Assembly (NCBI GenBank): GCA_028456385.1
Contig: JALNQF010000066.1
Location: forward strand, 144,550 to 208,549
Reading direction: 5' to 3'
From: Ophiosphaerella korrae
Lineage: Eukaryota > Ascomycota > Dothideomycetes > Pleosporales > Phaeosphaeriaceae
Length of the DNA: 64,000 nucleotides
The notes beneath the pieces were generated by a model. It had not been told where the DNA came from, made no database searches, and was given only the letters and a program-made list of their open reading frames with translations. Both the position numbers and the translations under genes were made by a program. Below, piece after piece: positions 47,700 to 61,760 of the stretch (within the stretch, counting starts at the first letter, position 1; every line of letters begins with the position of its first letter).

Positions 47700-50600
47700 G
47701 CTAAGATATCTTTTATCTTTTACTAGTTGTATCTTATATACTTGTTATATAATCTAATAGCTCTAAGCTAAATTAGCTTACTTCCTTAATAGATTGTCTT
47801 GTAATTAGAGAACTTATTATTACCTTTTTAATTGTTGTAATCGCTTATATACTTCTTTAGTAGTATCTAAACTTTAGAATATAAGAAGTATAGCTATATC
47901 TACTAGGAACTAGCCTAGCTCTTAACTTTATTTTCCCTTTTATTGTCTTTAGAGTTAATATATAGAAAGCTCTAGAATAAGCCTCTCTATTACTATTAGG
48001 CTAGACTAATCTAAATAGGATTCTTATCGAGGTTTATATTAACTTAGAGAGAGAGAATTTATTAACAATAATCTAGTATTTATATATCTAGCTCGTGTTA
48101 GAGTAGATAATTATAGTTAAGATAGTTTAAGGAATTATTGTTAGTTGTATTATTGTCTCTATTGTGTTCTAGGCTATAGGCGTTAGTATATCTACTTAAT
48201 AGGTCTCTTAGTTTTTTTAAAAGAATATTATCTTGTATTTAGGGGGAATAATATTTTATTAGCTTGTAGTAATACTCTAGTTATTCTAGGTCTATTGTAG
48301 TAGCTTACTTTAACAACTCTAGAATATTCGACAGCCCTAGTATATTTTACTTACTATAATTAGTTATATAGTCGCTTGCGGCTATAGAGTTAGCTTTATA
48401 TAGATTCTAGATAAACGTTAAGCTTTACTAGTACGTAACTAAATACCTTTAATATTCTCTAGCTTAAATAAAAAGGGTTAATATATTATAGAATTTGTTA
48501 ACCTACTTTCTTTATCTTAGTCTTAACGCCTAGCTCGTTATTTTTAGAGATTAAAGGAATTATTTTAGTGTTGTAAGTATAAAGGGTTCGCATAAGCCCT
48601 TATATAGGAAGTAATTAGTAATAATAAAGGATTATAAGTATAGCTAATCTATCGTTCCTTAAAGCTAATAAGAAATAAGACAATAGCTATAACTCTATAT
48701 AATTCTATCGTAAACTTAGAAAGCCTCTTAATAGGCTCTAAACATATCTAGACTAGTAATTATAAGTAATTTTTAAAGATAGGCCTCTTGTATAGTATTT
48801 ACTAACCTCTATTTTTAGTCTTAAGTTAATCTATATTAATACTACAATTAATATAGAGAACTTACCTCTTATACTTCCTTAGATAACTTTACCTATACCT
48901 ATTACTACTATAGTTAAAATAGAAAATTTACTTCTTTTACCTCTTTATATACCTTTGTACACGTTTATAGTGTAGATTATATAATAAGAGAGCTTATACG
49001 TAACTAAGCTTTATACCTTAGCTACGTATTCTAGTATCTATACTTAGTTAAATATTTCCTCCCTTTATATTAGTTAACTATCTTAGAATTCCTTTTTCTT
49101 ACTTATACTCGATACTATACTACATCCTCTTATTATTATTATAGTATTAGTGTTTTAGCAAAATATACTTTTTAACCTAGTAGCTTTCTAGTTAGATCTA
49201 GTTTCTAAATTAGAACTTATAGTTTCTCTCCTTTATCTATTGTACCTACCTTTGTCTCTAAAGCTATTATACTTGTATAGTAGGTATTTTATATTAACGA
49301 ACGTCTACCTTTATATTAGAATTTCTTTTTTACCTCTATAATTGTATTATTACTAATTGTAGCTCTAGAATTCTTTAGGTTCTTGTACATCTACTTAGAA
49401 TCTAGAGCAATATTTATAAGTATTTAATTAATCTTATTAAGCAACCGTAAACTAATATAATACGCTTATATATTAGTTAGAAAACTACCTTAGAGCTATA
49501 TTACTTTCTACAACAAGCTCCTAATTACTATAAGATATACTAGACTTATCTACTACGTAATCGTAAATTATCTATTAAATAGTAAATTGTTACTCTTCCC
49601 CTAATAGTACGTAGTAATCTCTTAATTAGTAGAGAGTAGGGATATATTAGCCTATTAATTAACCCTATCTACGCGTATTTATAGCGTTTTAGATAGGGTC
49701 TAGAAATACTCTCTTTTAACTTAATAGTAGTAATAATTTGTAGCTATATAAAGGAGGTAGGATAAATTACTATATATTAGTATAATACGTAAGTTCTAGC
49801 TAACTTGTAGGTAGGTAGTAAGTATTAGTACTCCTTTTAACCCGCTTCTTTTTTATATAAGTTTTTTTATTATGCCTTTATTCCTAGACGTATATTAGTT
49901 AAACTACACTTTAGTATTAATTAAAGTATAATATCCCTACTCTAATTTATACTTAGCTACTTATAGTCTTATATATAGTTTCTCTAAAAGTTAATTTAAG
50001 GCTTATTAGTAGGTAGCTTTAGTTCTAGCTAAGATTTAAGAGATAGAATCTAGCACTATTAACAATAGGCTTAGTTGTAATACTCTAGGTATAGACTTAC
50101 TATAATATAGTATTAACAATATAGGGAGTAAAACTAGCGCTACACCTTATAGCTAAGGTTATTCTAGGATTATATACTAAGGTGTTCTTCTTATTTCTAA
50201 TAATACTAGGCTTATACTTAGTACTTATAAAGCTTCTAAGTAGGCTTAGGAGAACTACACTAGTAGAAGATTCCTAACGTTAGGTATATTAAGTCTAAAT
50301 ACTTAATATAGGTCTTTAGTTATATATCTTAAATTCTTTATCTTATACGCGCTAAGCTTCTTCTATTTAACTTTTCTAATATATGCGACTACACCTAAGT
50401 TTACTATAAATATTTACACCTCTAGTATATAGTTTAGACGTAGTATACAAAGTACTAGGAAACGTATATTATAACAAAGACTATACAAGAGTTAATTACG
50501 TGTTATAAGGTTAAGAGAACGACTTATCTAGTCTTATACGATTTTACTTAGTATAAGTTTATCTAAATAGTATATTACGCCCTTGTCTTTACTAGACTAC

Positions 50601-53600
50601 AACATTATATAAAGTAATACAAAGGTTTAGAACCTTTGCGATTTCTAATAGATTTAACCTTTAGAAATAACTCTAGTTAAATAAGGAACTACTAGATTAG
50701 GTAAGACTACTATATTATTGTGTTAGGTACGTTAACCTTTTTTAGAGTAGTTAGCGTGCTAACTCCTCTAACTACTACACGCACCCTAGTAATATATTAG
50801 AACCCTAGATGCCCTATATATACAAGAGATCGCAATAACAATAATAGTATAAGTAAATTACTCTAAAGTAATATATAGGTTAGGAGTTATAATACTCCTA
50901 AAAGGAGCTAACGTAATACTCTCTACTTACAATCTACTCTCTATATTCTTTAAGATAATAGTGCTAGGTCTAAAATTATACTTACTAAAAGTATAGCGTC
51001 TTACTTCCTAATTAATAGAGAGATAAGCAAGTAGGCGTTATATATATATGCCCTCCTAATCCTTTAACTTATTACCTTACTACGTCCTTTAGTCCTTTAC
51101 TAGTTACGTCCTTTAGTTACTTTACTATATATATCTTCTATCTATTATAGCGCCCTAACTAGTCTTTCTTAATTTACTCAAGCTAGTAACTATAGATAGT
51201 CTATTAATCCTAGCTCTTATCTTTATAGTACTTACTATAGTAATAACTTCTATATATATTTTAGCCTTTTAGAGAACTATAGTATCTATTAATAGAATAC
51301 TTCTATATAAAGGGTACCTTTTTATCTTACTTATTGCCCTCTTTATTACTTTTAGTATCTGTAAAGCTAAGAGAGTACTTAGCTTAGCTTTCTAGCTACT
51401 ACTAGATATTACTATAATTAAGAGGTTAGTTCTTAAAGTACGTATTCTACAATATAGGAAGAAATCTACTAATAAAGGTATAGTTCCTTTAGCTACTAAT
51501 ACTAGATAACTTTTAAAATGCTATCTATTATACTACTATAATTACTACTAGACTACTAATAGTATACTAGTACTTATCTAACGTATAGGCCCTCCCCTAG
51601 TATCTCTTTAGAAATAGCGCTAACTCTCTAAGTATCGTACTTTACCTCTTCCTTGTATTAGCCTTTATTTAACTTAGGATTAGCTAAATACTTTAAAGGT
51701 CTCTAGAAGTTGTAGGTATTATATATATTATTGCAATCTTCTACGTAATTATTACTTCTATTAGTATTAGCTTTATATTAATTTATAATAAGCGTTTAAG
51801 TTCTCTAGTAAGTTAGTAGTCTATATAAAGTCCTTAGCTTATATCTATAAGTATAATATACCTTAGAATTTAGCGTACTACTCGCCTTATCTTAGAAGAA
51901 ATACTAGAAAAGAGTTATTAGACTTTGTAATAGAGCTACATAATAGGGTAAAGATTTTAGATATATTAATACTATAGAGCTACACCCTATAGAAGCGTAA
52001 GTATAGGCCTATTACTACTCTATAACGCTAACTAGAGGTTAGTTAAGGCTAAAGTTCTATTTAGAACTCTACTGTAGCCCTATTAATACTACAAGTACTA
52101 CCTAGTATAGTATTAAATTATTATTAGAGTTCTATCCCTATTCTACAATAATTACTACTCTTCTTACACCTATACAAACTTCTTCTCTTATACTTTATCT
52201 CTAATCTACTAAACTAACCTAAGAAGTCCCTAAGCACTGTTAGTAGGACCTTATAGTATAGTTAGATATATCCTACTTTATTAAAGAGAGTCTTTAGTAC
52301 TTTAGTACTATTATTTATACTTTGTATTAGTAGTTCCCTTTGTTTTAATTAGTATATATAGGCAAAACTTAGCTCTATAAACTTTTCTCTCTTTTATTTA
52401 CTAGTCTTACTCTATATTTGTATTTGTTATAGCTATATCTTACTACGTCTACAATCTTCTACTTTCTAACCTTTATTGTTAGTATAGCTCTTAACACCTA
52501 TCTAGGGGCTACTAGTCCTTTCTAATTTCTAAATTTCCTTGTCCTAATATTTAGCTATTATAGTTTCTTAGTATTTACCTTAAGCTTCTTATTCTATTAG
52601 CTAGATAAGATACTTGTTAAGGCTAAGAGGTAAAAATAGATTAGCTTAATTGTTAGGATTACAACTATAGTAAGATTTTTAAAGATTTTAAAGTAGCTAG
52701 GTTATTTATCTCGTAATACTTTTATAGTATTATATAGTATTAGACCTATTTGTATATTCTATATACTTAGCTTATTATTGTAGAAAGGTCTACATTAATA
52801 TATTAACTACTAGTACGTTAATATTGTCTTAAAAGACGCGTTATTTCTATACCTTTTTAAGTAATTTAAGCTAGTCCCTTGCCTTTGCTCTTATACTTAG
52901 AGAGGGTTAACTAGACTAGGTTCTATTAATATAGTCTAGCGCAGTATTATAGTTTGTAGATACCTAAGCCTAACTACCTATAGTAGCTTCTACTTCTATA
53001 TTTATAACTTAGGTATATTCTATTTATACTACTTAATATAGACCTATATATTTCTTAGAGTTAACTTTTTACTAGTTATTCTACTTACTATTTATTTACT
53101 ACACTATTAGTTAATTAGTCTATTCTCTCTACGCAATAATATATAATTATATAGTAGTATAGTATAAGTATACTTACTTCTAATATATTGTACGAACTTA
53201 GTGTAAAGCGTATCTAAAAACTTAAAAGAGATATCCTCTAAATATAGTAGTAATATAAGAGGAATTATATTTTACTTATATTAAAAACGTTAAACTAATA
53301 TTATCTATAGAGAGGAACGCCTCTATAATAATTGTAGTATGCCTTTAGAATATATACCTAATTTTTAAGTATTCTAACCTCTACTAGGCGACTATAAAGG
53401 ATCCTAAAGTAAAGTATCTTAGCGGTCTATTATAGATATATTTTAGGTAATCTTACTTTCCTAATATTAGAATAGATACAAGACTAAATACATCTACTCC
53501 TATCTTACTTAATATTTATACTTAATATATTTATGTAATATTGTTCTAGTACAAATAGAACTAATATAGCTAACTAATTAGTAATTAATTGTTTGCACCC

Positions 53601-54840
53601 TAATATATACAGACAACCCTATTATTACTATTGTAAGATTTTTTAAAGTTTTAATATATTTAACTCTAGGTATATATTTATACAATTTAATTATAGTTTA
53701 TAGCGTTGTAGGAGGTTAATATTATAGCTAAGAGTTAACCTTAGTAGTGCTAGCGCACTACTATCTACTACCTCTTTAGTAGTATTAGCTTAATTACACC
53801 TATCTCTAGTAACTTAAGAGCCTTTACAAGATTTTTAAGCTATCTTAACGCTATTCTAGAGTTCTTTTTTAGCGTCGCGCATAAGTTAAGCTTTTACGTA
53901 ATTATAAGCTTTTTAAACCTTTATAGTATTGTAAGTAGCCTTAGCTACTACGTAATTTTAGTAGTAAAGAGTTTTATAGAACCTTATATAAGTAGAAATA
54001 TTTACGCTTATATAGTTAAGGTAATAATACTTTAACTACTTATAGCTTTAACCTAGAAAATTACTTCTAAGATTAGGCTATATACTTCTAAGCACGTTTT
54101 CTTTTAAAAGAAAGTCTTTTATAGATTTGTAAATAAACTAGACTTTTAGAGCCTAGGATATTGTAATTTTAGTAAGTCCTTTAGAAGAATTAAGTATAGA
54201 TCTTTTAATAATATTTGTTATAACCTTATTAAGATCTTACCTTAATAGCAAGTTAGGCTTAACTCTAGAGAGAATAGTAAAGTACAACTATTCTAGGCTT
54301 AATAGTTACCTTACAAAGAGTACCTACTAAATATATAGAATAAATTCGTCTCTATTATCTAAGTTACGTGTTAAAATATTATAGCTATAAAAGATATATA
54401 AGGAGAGGATTGTCTATAAGCTCTAAGTAAGGAAATTGTTAGAATAGCTATAGGTAAGATATATACAGGTTAGGTAGTTAAAGAACTATAACTATACTAG
54501 TAGGTATATTTATAGAAGAATACTTAAAGAAGTAAGGAGATTATAGGTAGAGTAGTAAGTAGCTAAGTAGAGTAAGTAGCTAAGTAGTAATTTAATATTA
54601 CGTAGCTAGTTAACTATATTAATAGGTAATATCGAAAAATAATAGAGATAATTTAGTACTTAATATCCCTACTATTAGCAAAGAGGGTAGCCTAGCTACT
54701 CTAGTTATACCCTTATAAGGTAGCAAAGAACTCTTACTATAGACGTTAGGCGATAGCGCTAAGATAAAAGATTTTTACTAAAAGAAGAGGATATTTATCT
54801 TAGATATTCTTTTAATTAAACTATAGTTGCTCGTTTAGCT
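47700..54840 (+). pseudogene. Second giant RIP-killed coding frame (about 2,350 codons), unknown family
   Basis: Plus-strand phase 2 from about 47700 to 53970, then phase 1 to about 54840. Stop-poor stretches include 48361-48780, 50461-50820, 51900-52440 and 53212-53960. The terminal part (54180-54540) is rich in Arg/Lys/Leu with heptad-like spacing, suggesting helices. The segment about 51950-52440 is related in sequence to 60540-60990, so the protein family exists twice in the window. The phase change near 53970 may be an intron or indel. No recognisable catalytic motif; the boundary with the next frame (55080) is not certain and both could be one gene. Confidence 0.55.
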
Positions 54841-55079
54841 AATTCCTACTATAAGGCAGTCTATATAGACTACTAAATATTATACTAGAGCCCTAATAGC
54901 GACGCTAGACTTAGACTATAATCTATTAATACTACCTCTAGCCCTAACTAGAGAACGCTCGAGGAAGTAGCATACGTAAGTACTTAATACTTACTAGTTA
55001 CTATAGATATAGACGAAGGTACTATAGGCAACCTAGACTAGTACCTAGGTAACTAGGTTGCAATTAGCGCAGAATAGTA

Positions 55080-56760
55080 ACACGTTTAGCTAGTTTTATA
55101 GCTAGTATAAAGTATACCTTATAAACTATATCTTCTTTAATAGCTTATAGATAGAAAGCTATAAGCTAGGCCTTAATCTAAGTAAGAATTATATAGGCTT
55201 TTCTTATTACACTTTACTTTCTAAGAGTAGTATTAGTTATAAGCTTATATTAAATATTAGAGTAAATATTTATTATATAATAATTAGGTATACCCTATAA
55301 GATTAACTTTTTTTATAGTACGTTTTACTTTCTCTATAATAATATTATAAGTATAATATATATAATAGACTATACTATTATAGTGTAGAAATCCCTAAGT
55401 TAAACGTTTATAACTAAGATAAGTATAAAAATAATATTTTTTATAGTAGCTATATATACTATACGCTTTACACTTGTAATAAACAAGGTAGCTATAAAGT
55501 AGGAAAGGACTACGTAGGTATTTACTATAATAAAACTATAACTATTAGCGTTTTTAATTTTAAGCTCTATACTAGAAGGTAAACGTACTATCTATATATT
55601 AATTAAAGTTAAGAGTTACGTGTTGTCTCTATTACTAAGTTCCTCTAAGAGCTATTTTAATTTAATATTAACTAAACTAGTGTTATTATTATAATATAAA
55701 AGATTATTAAACTACTTAGGCGTAGTAGTAACCTATATATAGAGTAATAACTAATCTTCTAGAGGCTATCTATATAGCTATATAGCTAATAGGGTAGGCT
55801 AAGAAAAAGATTCGCTTCGCGCGCTCTATATAGCTTCTAAATTATCTTTAAAGGTATAGAGATATAAAAGATTTATAGCTTCTTACTTATAGCTTATATT
55901 ACTTTAAACTAAGTTAATATTTTTAGTATTACTTATAAAGAAGCCTATTATATAGACTAGTTAAGTTCTAATAAAATAACTTACCTAGCTATAGTTAGTT
56001 TTAAATAAGTAAAGGATAAAGAGTACTCTCTTTAGCTACTAAGTATTAGATGTTATAGCCTTAGAGAGTTATATATTAGGTTCTAAGCTTTTAGCTTACT
56101 TAAGAAGTAGTAAGATAACTAATATATATAGATAGCCTACGCCCTTATAGTACTCTTATCCTTAGCCTATTAGCTTACTACTTGTTAATAGGTTAATAGG
56201 CTAGTTATCTAGAATATAAGCTTCCTAATCCCTAGCCTTAGTATAGAGTTACGCTAGTACTATATTATTATTTAGCTTAGAGAGCTAGAATAATTCTTTA
56301 GCCTATATAGCTAACCTAAAGAGTAGAGGAAGTAGCCTAAGTATAAGACTATTTAAGCTATTTATCCCTAGGTATATAAAATTTTTCTTTATAAAGTTCT
56401 TAGCGCTAAGCTAGAATAAAAGGTAGAATTTAAATATAAGAGTATAGTTAGACTAGAGCCCTATACTTATAAAAAATATTTAAAAAAGTATACTTTTAAG
56501 TACTAATCGATTAAAGGGTTATTTTATTAGGCGTAGATTAAAGTAGTATATCTCTAGAATACGTATAGCTATAGAGAAGTGCAAGGCGTTATTATTAGAT
56601 ATATCTTTACCTACTTACTAGATACGTCTATTAGTTACTAAAACTAGGTTATAGGGGCTAAAGTAGCTTACTCTATATATATAGAGTAGTATAGTTAATA
56701 TAAGAGTTCTCTAGGATAATATATTATAGCTTTCTAATTCTTCTAATTCTCTTCTTAGGT
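55080..56760 (+). pseudogene. Stop-poor frame of unknown family
   Basis: Plus-strand phase 2 frame, e.g. two successive stop-free lines at 55442-55560 reading YTLYTCNKQGSYKVGKDYV, with a basic patch RKRFASRALYSF at about 55802. After 56100 stops become more frequent. Could be the continuation of the preceding giant gene or a separate one. Family not recognised. Confidence 0.5.
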
Positions 56761-57659
56761 TTTTAATTAACTTTAAATAATATCTTAAAGATAAAGATTG
56801 TATACTAGCGTCTAGACTACTATTATAAAGGTAAGCTACTATATTAGCAAGTATAGAGAATTAAAGACTTATATTCTTAGTTTTAAGTTCTTTAATCTTG
56901 TTAGTCTAGTCGCTAGAAAAGCCTAGATAACTTCTTAGTAAGATAATAAGTATATAGAACTTATCTATAAAGTAGTACAAGAGGTTAACTTCCTAGCTAT
57001 CTTCTAGGCTAACCTCTAGGTTAACCTCTAGGCTATCCTTTAGGTTAACCTCTAGGTTAACTCTAACCTCTAGGTTAACCCTAACCCCTAGGCTAACCTC
57101 TAAGTTATTAGAGAGGTAGACTTAGCCTTTACTAGTAATCTTAGAGTATTATAACTTAGGGTAAGCTATATATTAACAATCTATTTATCCCTTAACTAGC
57201 TATTTATAGGTGCGACTTAAATAGGTGCATCTTATATAATTTAGCTTTAACTTGTTATACTTTTTCTACCTATTCTAGCCTAGATTAGATAAATTAGCAC
57301 TATTTAAACGTTAACACTAGTAATACTTATATATTAAATAGCTAGTCTTAGCTTATAGTTTTTGTTATTGCGCTAAATCTCTTATACTAAGAGATAGTAA
57401 ATAAAGGTGTATAGTCTTCTAGTAAATAGAGGTAAAGGTAATAAAATATATAGACGTTTTAGCCTTATTAGAGTATTTACACCTATATTATACACTATAG
57501 TACTCTAGACATCTAGCTACTAAGTGTTAGCACTCTTTTACCTAAACTTACTAGTCTTATTAAATAATATAGGTATTATAGAGATACCTATAACTATAAA
57601 GAGTCTTATAGATTAAATAAAGCTCCTCTAATCTATCTATTTCTATAGAAGTAGTACTT
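56761..57659. other. Unassigned stretch with a telomere-like repeat
   Basis: No dominant frame. Contains the 12-bp repeat at 57004-57108 and, near 57575-57625, an inverted weak copy of the 43365 motif. Confidence 0.35.
57004..57108. repeat. Degenerate 12-bp tandem repeat with telomere-like core
   Basis: Units vary around CTAGGTTAACCT; one stretch reads TTAACCCTAACCCCTAGG, close to the fungal telomere repeat CCCTAA. About eight units. It is either an interstitial telomere-like array or a simple 12-bp minisatellite that resembles it. Confidence 0.7.
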
Positions 57660-58440
57660 AGCCTAATAGATAAAGGATTAACTAGGAGTAACTTTTAGGC
57701 GTAGGAGATATATTATATAGCCTTACGTAAGAGGACAAAGAGAATATAAACAAATTTAGAAGGTAATAAAGGCCTAGAGAAAAGCTAGAAACTAGTAAAG
57801 AATAAAACCTTAGAAGGTAATATATAGCACTACTATATAAATTACTTATATATATCTTAAGTAATAACTATAGTAAAGGCCTTAATAACAATTTAGGTAA
57901 AGAGTAATATATAGTAGAGTATAACGCAAATAGTAATAGTAATAAGAAATACTTTTTTAATATCTATCTAATTATCTATATTAATTTAAATATCTTAAAT
58001 AGGATTATAAGAGTAGGCTATCTTAAGGTTAAGTTCTATAGTAGTAGCTACCTTAGGCCCTATACTACTACATTCTACTATAGGGTTAGGCGTCTTACTC
58101 CTTACCTTAGATAATTTTACTATAATATATAAGCTAGAAACTATTTAGTATATTATATAAATTAATACACCTTCTATATACTTAAGGTTTCTAAACACTC
58201 TTACTATACGCTAATAGATTAGCTCTACACTAACTATAGAGATACCTTTACTCTTTAACTACTTATTAACCTAATCTATAATCTCCTATTTTTTATTAAA
58301 GGTAATAGAACGCTACTATATACTATAATTATTCTCTTGTAGTTTACAAGCAATTTCTTTAGTAATTTCCTACGCTCTAAGTTACTACTACTTGTAGGCT
58401 AGCGCTATCTACTTTACAAGAAATCTTTACTATATATCTT
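57660..58440 (+). pseudogene. Stop-poor frame of unknown family
   Basis: Plus-strand phase 2 with long clean runs (57842-57900, 57962-58080, 58262-58320). Opens with a charged, Asn-rich stretch (EDKENINKF; ANSNSNKKYFF) and continues with hydrophobic/basic sequence. Nothing recognisable as a domain. Confidence 0.5.
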
Positions 58441-59090
58441 TATCTTCTAGCCTTAATAGGCTTTATACCTTAGCTACTAATATTTTATCTATAATTCTTA
58501 ATATATTGTCTATATAGGCTTGTATATAATAACCTAGTATTCTAAAGTATAAAGCTTAGACCTAGTAATTAAGCTAATCTATACAGCCCCTTATTTTGCG
58601 TAGTCTTACTTACCTAATTTACTCTAGTAGTATAGGTATACCCCTGTCTATTTAGCGTAGCTACGTCTAACTTTACCTACCCTTTCTACTACTATACGCA
58701 ACGTCTAGCCTTATATATATAGCCTACCCCCTATTACATTTAGAAGCCTTAGGCTAGAGGGACGCAGCTTTTTGTATATAGTAAGCGGCTACCTATACTA
58801 AAAGTTATTTTTACTTTATAGATTACTAGTCTTAACTACGCTATTATTACTACCTCTTAACGTAAATCGTGTAAGTACAAGAAGATTTATCTCTATTATC
58901 TTATTTGCCTTAGCCTTTATAAGAGATTTCTAGGATATAGTATACTATTAATAAGATATATAGCTAAAGGTATAAGTATTACAATAGTAAGAACTATATA
59001 GTTTGTTAATTTTAGCTAGAATATAGGGAGCCTTAGTTAGAAACAAGATTTATTTATCTAAGTGCTGTCTTAGCACTTTACTACTAGCGT

Positions 59091-59166
59091 ATTTAACTAC
59101 TATCTTAGCACTTAACTACTATCCTAGTACTTAACTACTATCCTAGTACTTAACTACTGTCCTAGC
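59091..59166. repeat. 19-bp minisatellite, about four units
   Basis: Units CTTAACTACTATCCTAGTA with transition variants; flanked on the left by a related GTCTTAGCACTTTACTACTA. 19 is not a multiple of three, so it is probably non-coding. Confidence 0.85.
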
Positions 59167-59387
59167 TTACAATAAAGTATTAAAACTACAATTAATAGGT
59201 TGTTTAGCGCTATTACTATTTTAGTGTAGTTCTTTACTTGTAAATACTATACCTATTAAAGCTAATACCTAAAACCTTACTAAAGTAGAATCTAGTTCTA
59301 TTCTTAAAACTAAGGTATTAGCGTGTAGAGTATTAGTAGTTATTAATAGGTTAATAGGCGCTAGAAAGAGTAGTATTCTTAAGGTAG

Positions 59388-59504
59388 CTAGCTAGGCTAG
59401 GTATAAATTGGACGTAGTTTGTAGGCACGTATTATCTATAGCTAACTAGGTTAGGTATAAATAAGACGTATTTTGTAAGTTCGCGTACGTATTATTTATA
59501 GCTA
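59388..59504. repeat. Tandem duplication of about 60 bp
   Basis: Two copies sharing CTAGGTATAAAT, GGACGTA/AGACGTA, TTTTGTA and TATTATCTATAGCTA; the second copy has about five extra bases. Confidence 0.75.
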
Positions 59505-60540
59505 GGTACTTCTTATACGTAGAGTAAGTCTTTAAGATCCTAATATACTATATATATCTATTATAGCTTATAGGTTGTATACAGCGTAAATAGTATAGTA
59601 ATATAGGATATAATATAGATATTCGCGAGTATACATTAATTAATATTACGTATTAGCACGTCTCCTAGCTTAGCTCTCTACGCAGATTAGAATTAACTAT
59701 TAGGGGCTAATCTAGGGTAGCTACAGGTAGTCTATAGGGAACTTAGATTAACGTATAATAGTTAAGGGAGTTAACTATAGATTAGTTAGACAGCTACGTA
59801 TAATAGCTATCTTAGGCACTACAGCGCTTAATAGATATAGCTATTATTTATTGTATCTCTTAGTAAGTAGTACGCCTATAGTATAGCAGTCTTAGCCTTA
59901 TATAGAAGGGAAAGGAGTAAGAAGAGTTATAAATAATCGACTACTAATTAGTTAGCTACATTAATTCTATTTATAGTAGAACGACGTTATATAAATATAT
60001 TAAGCATAAATATATATATAATAGATTAAGTAGGAGTAATATATAAACTTTGCGAGGAGAATATAGCTAACTTACTTTAGGTAGTTATATTAAAGTAGAA
60101 GGTAAGCTTAGTTTATAGATCGATTTATCTCTTTAGATAAGCTCTAGAGGGTAGCTTTTCTAGCGCTAAAATAAAAATTTCGTCTAAAAAGACTATTTTA
60201 CTTAAATAATAGTTCTATAATTGTTTTATACTCCTAGGTATAAATACTACTACTAAATTAAGTAGCGCGTATATATAGGTTAAACTAGGGTTCGCCTATA
60301 ATATATAATCTATATTGTCTATAGGTTACTACCTTTCTTAGTCTTTTACTAATTGCCTTCTACGCGTTTATTTACTACACCCTAAGATTACGCTAATAGT
60401 AGTCTTTCCTTCTAGCCTTATAGATAATAGACTTGTTACCTATAGCTATTACTCTTATATTAGTTAACTATCTACTTAGTGTTACGTATATAGAGACTAC
60501 TTTAAATCTTACCTTACTTTTATTTTAGCTTTAGTTTGCA

Positions 60541-61760
60541 AAGGATAAGGGGCGATAAAAGGTAATTAGAATAATTAAGAGTTTAGATATATAGATACCT
60601 AGGCAAAGAGCTACAAAGGAGTATTAGTATAAGTCCTCTACTACTCTACGACGCTAAATAAAGGCAAGCCTAAGTAGAGATATAATTCGAAATACTACTA
60701 ATGCTACGCTAAGTCTATTAAGTTATTGTTCTATAATTATAGTTAGGAGAACAACCTTTATTATAATAGTACAAGAAATACTACGTATACTTCTACTTTC
60801 GCCTACGTTTATATAAACTCTTTGTCTCTAATCTACTAAACTAGCTTTACTTTAGTACTTTAGTCTATTATTTATACGTCTTATTAGTAGTTTCTTTTAT
60901 TTTAATTAGTATATATAGGTAGAATTTAGTTCTATACGTTTTTCTCTCTTTTATTTACTAGTCTTACTCTATATTTACGTTTGCATTAATAACTACTTGT
61001 AGTTAGATTAAGGTTTTCTAATCTTTAAGTAGTAAGAAACACTAGATTAAGCTTTTTACACTTCTATAGATTAGAATAAAACCTATATTTAAGTTTTTCT
61101 ATCTAATCCTTCTTACTATATACCTAAGAAGCAAAGCAAATATAGTTGTATATGTATAAATATAATAAGGCTACAGCTTCTTATATAGAGAGAACCTTGT
61201 AGTATACTAACGTTATACTTAGAATATATATTAGCACTACTATAGCGTTATAGCCTACTATATACTCTTCTAAGTTATTTATAGAAGTCTATTACCTTCT
61301 CTCTAACTACTCTTATATACTATGCATTATATATAGTATATATACTCTCTCTAGTAAAACTATAACGCCTTCTAGCCTATCTACTAGCTACCTTTCTTAT
61401 TTTTTTACTAGATGCAAGAAAGTAATTAAGGGCGTTGTAAGGGATCTACTCTATAGACTAACTACTACGTCTACTCCTAATAAATAATATAGCTTCTACA
61501 TTAATAAATGCGAGGTAACTAAATTTATAAAGCTAAAGAAAGGCCCTAGTAGATAAGCTTTATAGAGAGGCGAGCCTACTAATACCTTCTTATATTTACT
61601 TTACTACTTTTACTAGCCTAATTACCTAGCTACTAAGGCGCTAGAGTAACTCTTAGCTATAGTATAAGGATAAATAGTTACTTTTAAGGTCCTAAGTCCT
61701 TTATCTTTATAATAATAAATTTCGACCTTCTACTTACCTACACCGCGCTTGTTAATATTA
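60541..61760 (+). pseudogene. RIP-killed gene related to the 52-kb part of the second giant frame
   Basis: Plus strand, phase 1 to about 61080, then phase 0 to about 61700. The best stretch is 61365-61640, with about three stops in 90 codons (RCKKVIKGVVRDLL; NKCEVTKFIKLKKGPSR; RGEPTNTF). The part at 60820-60990 matches 52190-52440 at base level (for example CTCTAATCTACTAAACTA and ATTAGTATATATAGG), in the same orientation. It is therefore a diverged paralogue or a second partial copy. Family unknown. Confidence 0.55.

Larger units (their letters stand above)
58441..60540. other. Unassigned stretch with two tandem repeats
   Basis: I see no dominant frame. It contains a 19-bp minisatellite (59091-59166) and a duplicated segment of about 60 bp (59388-59504). 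Confidence 0.35.

Noticed and set aside
27050..54840. Telomere-linked RecQ helicase genes
   Set aside because: Large size and the telomere-like repeat suggested this, but no Walker A, DEAH/DECH or later helicase motifs could be read in the open phases.
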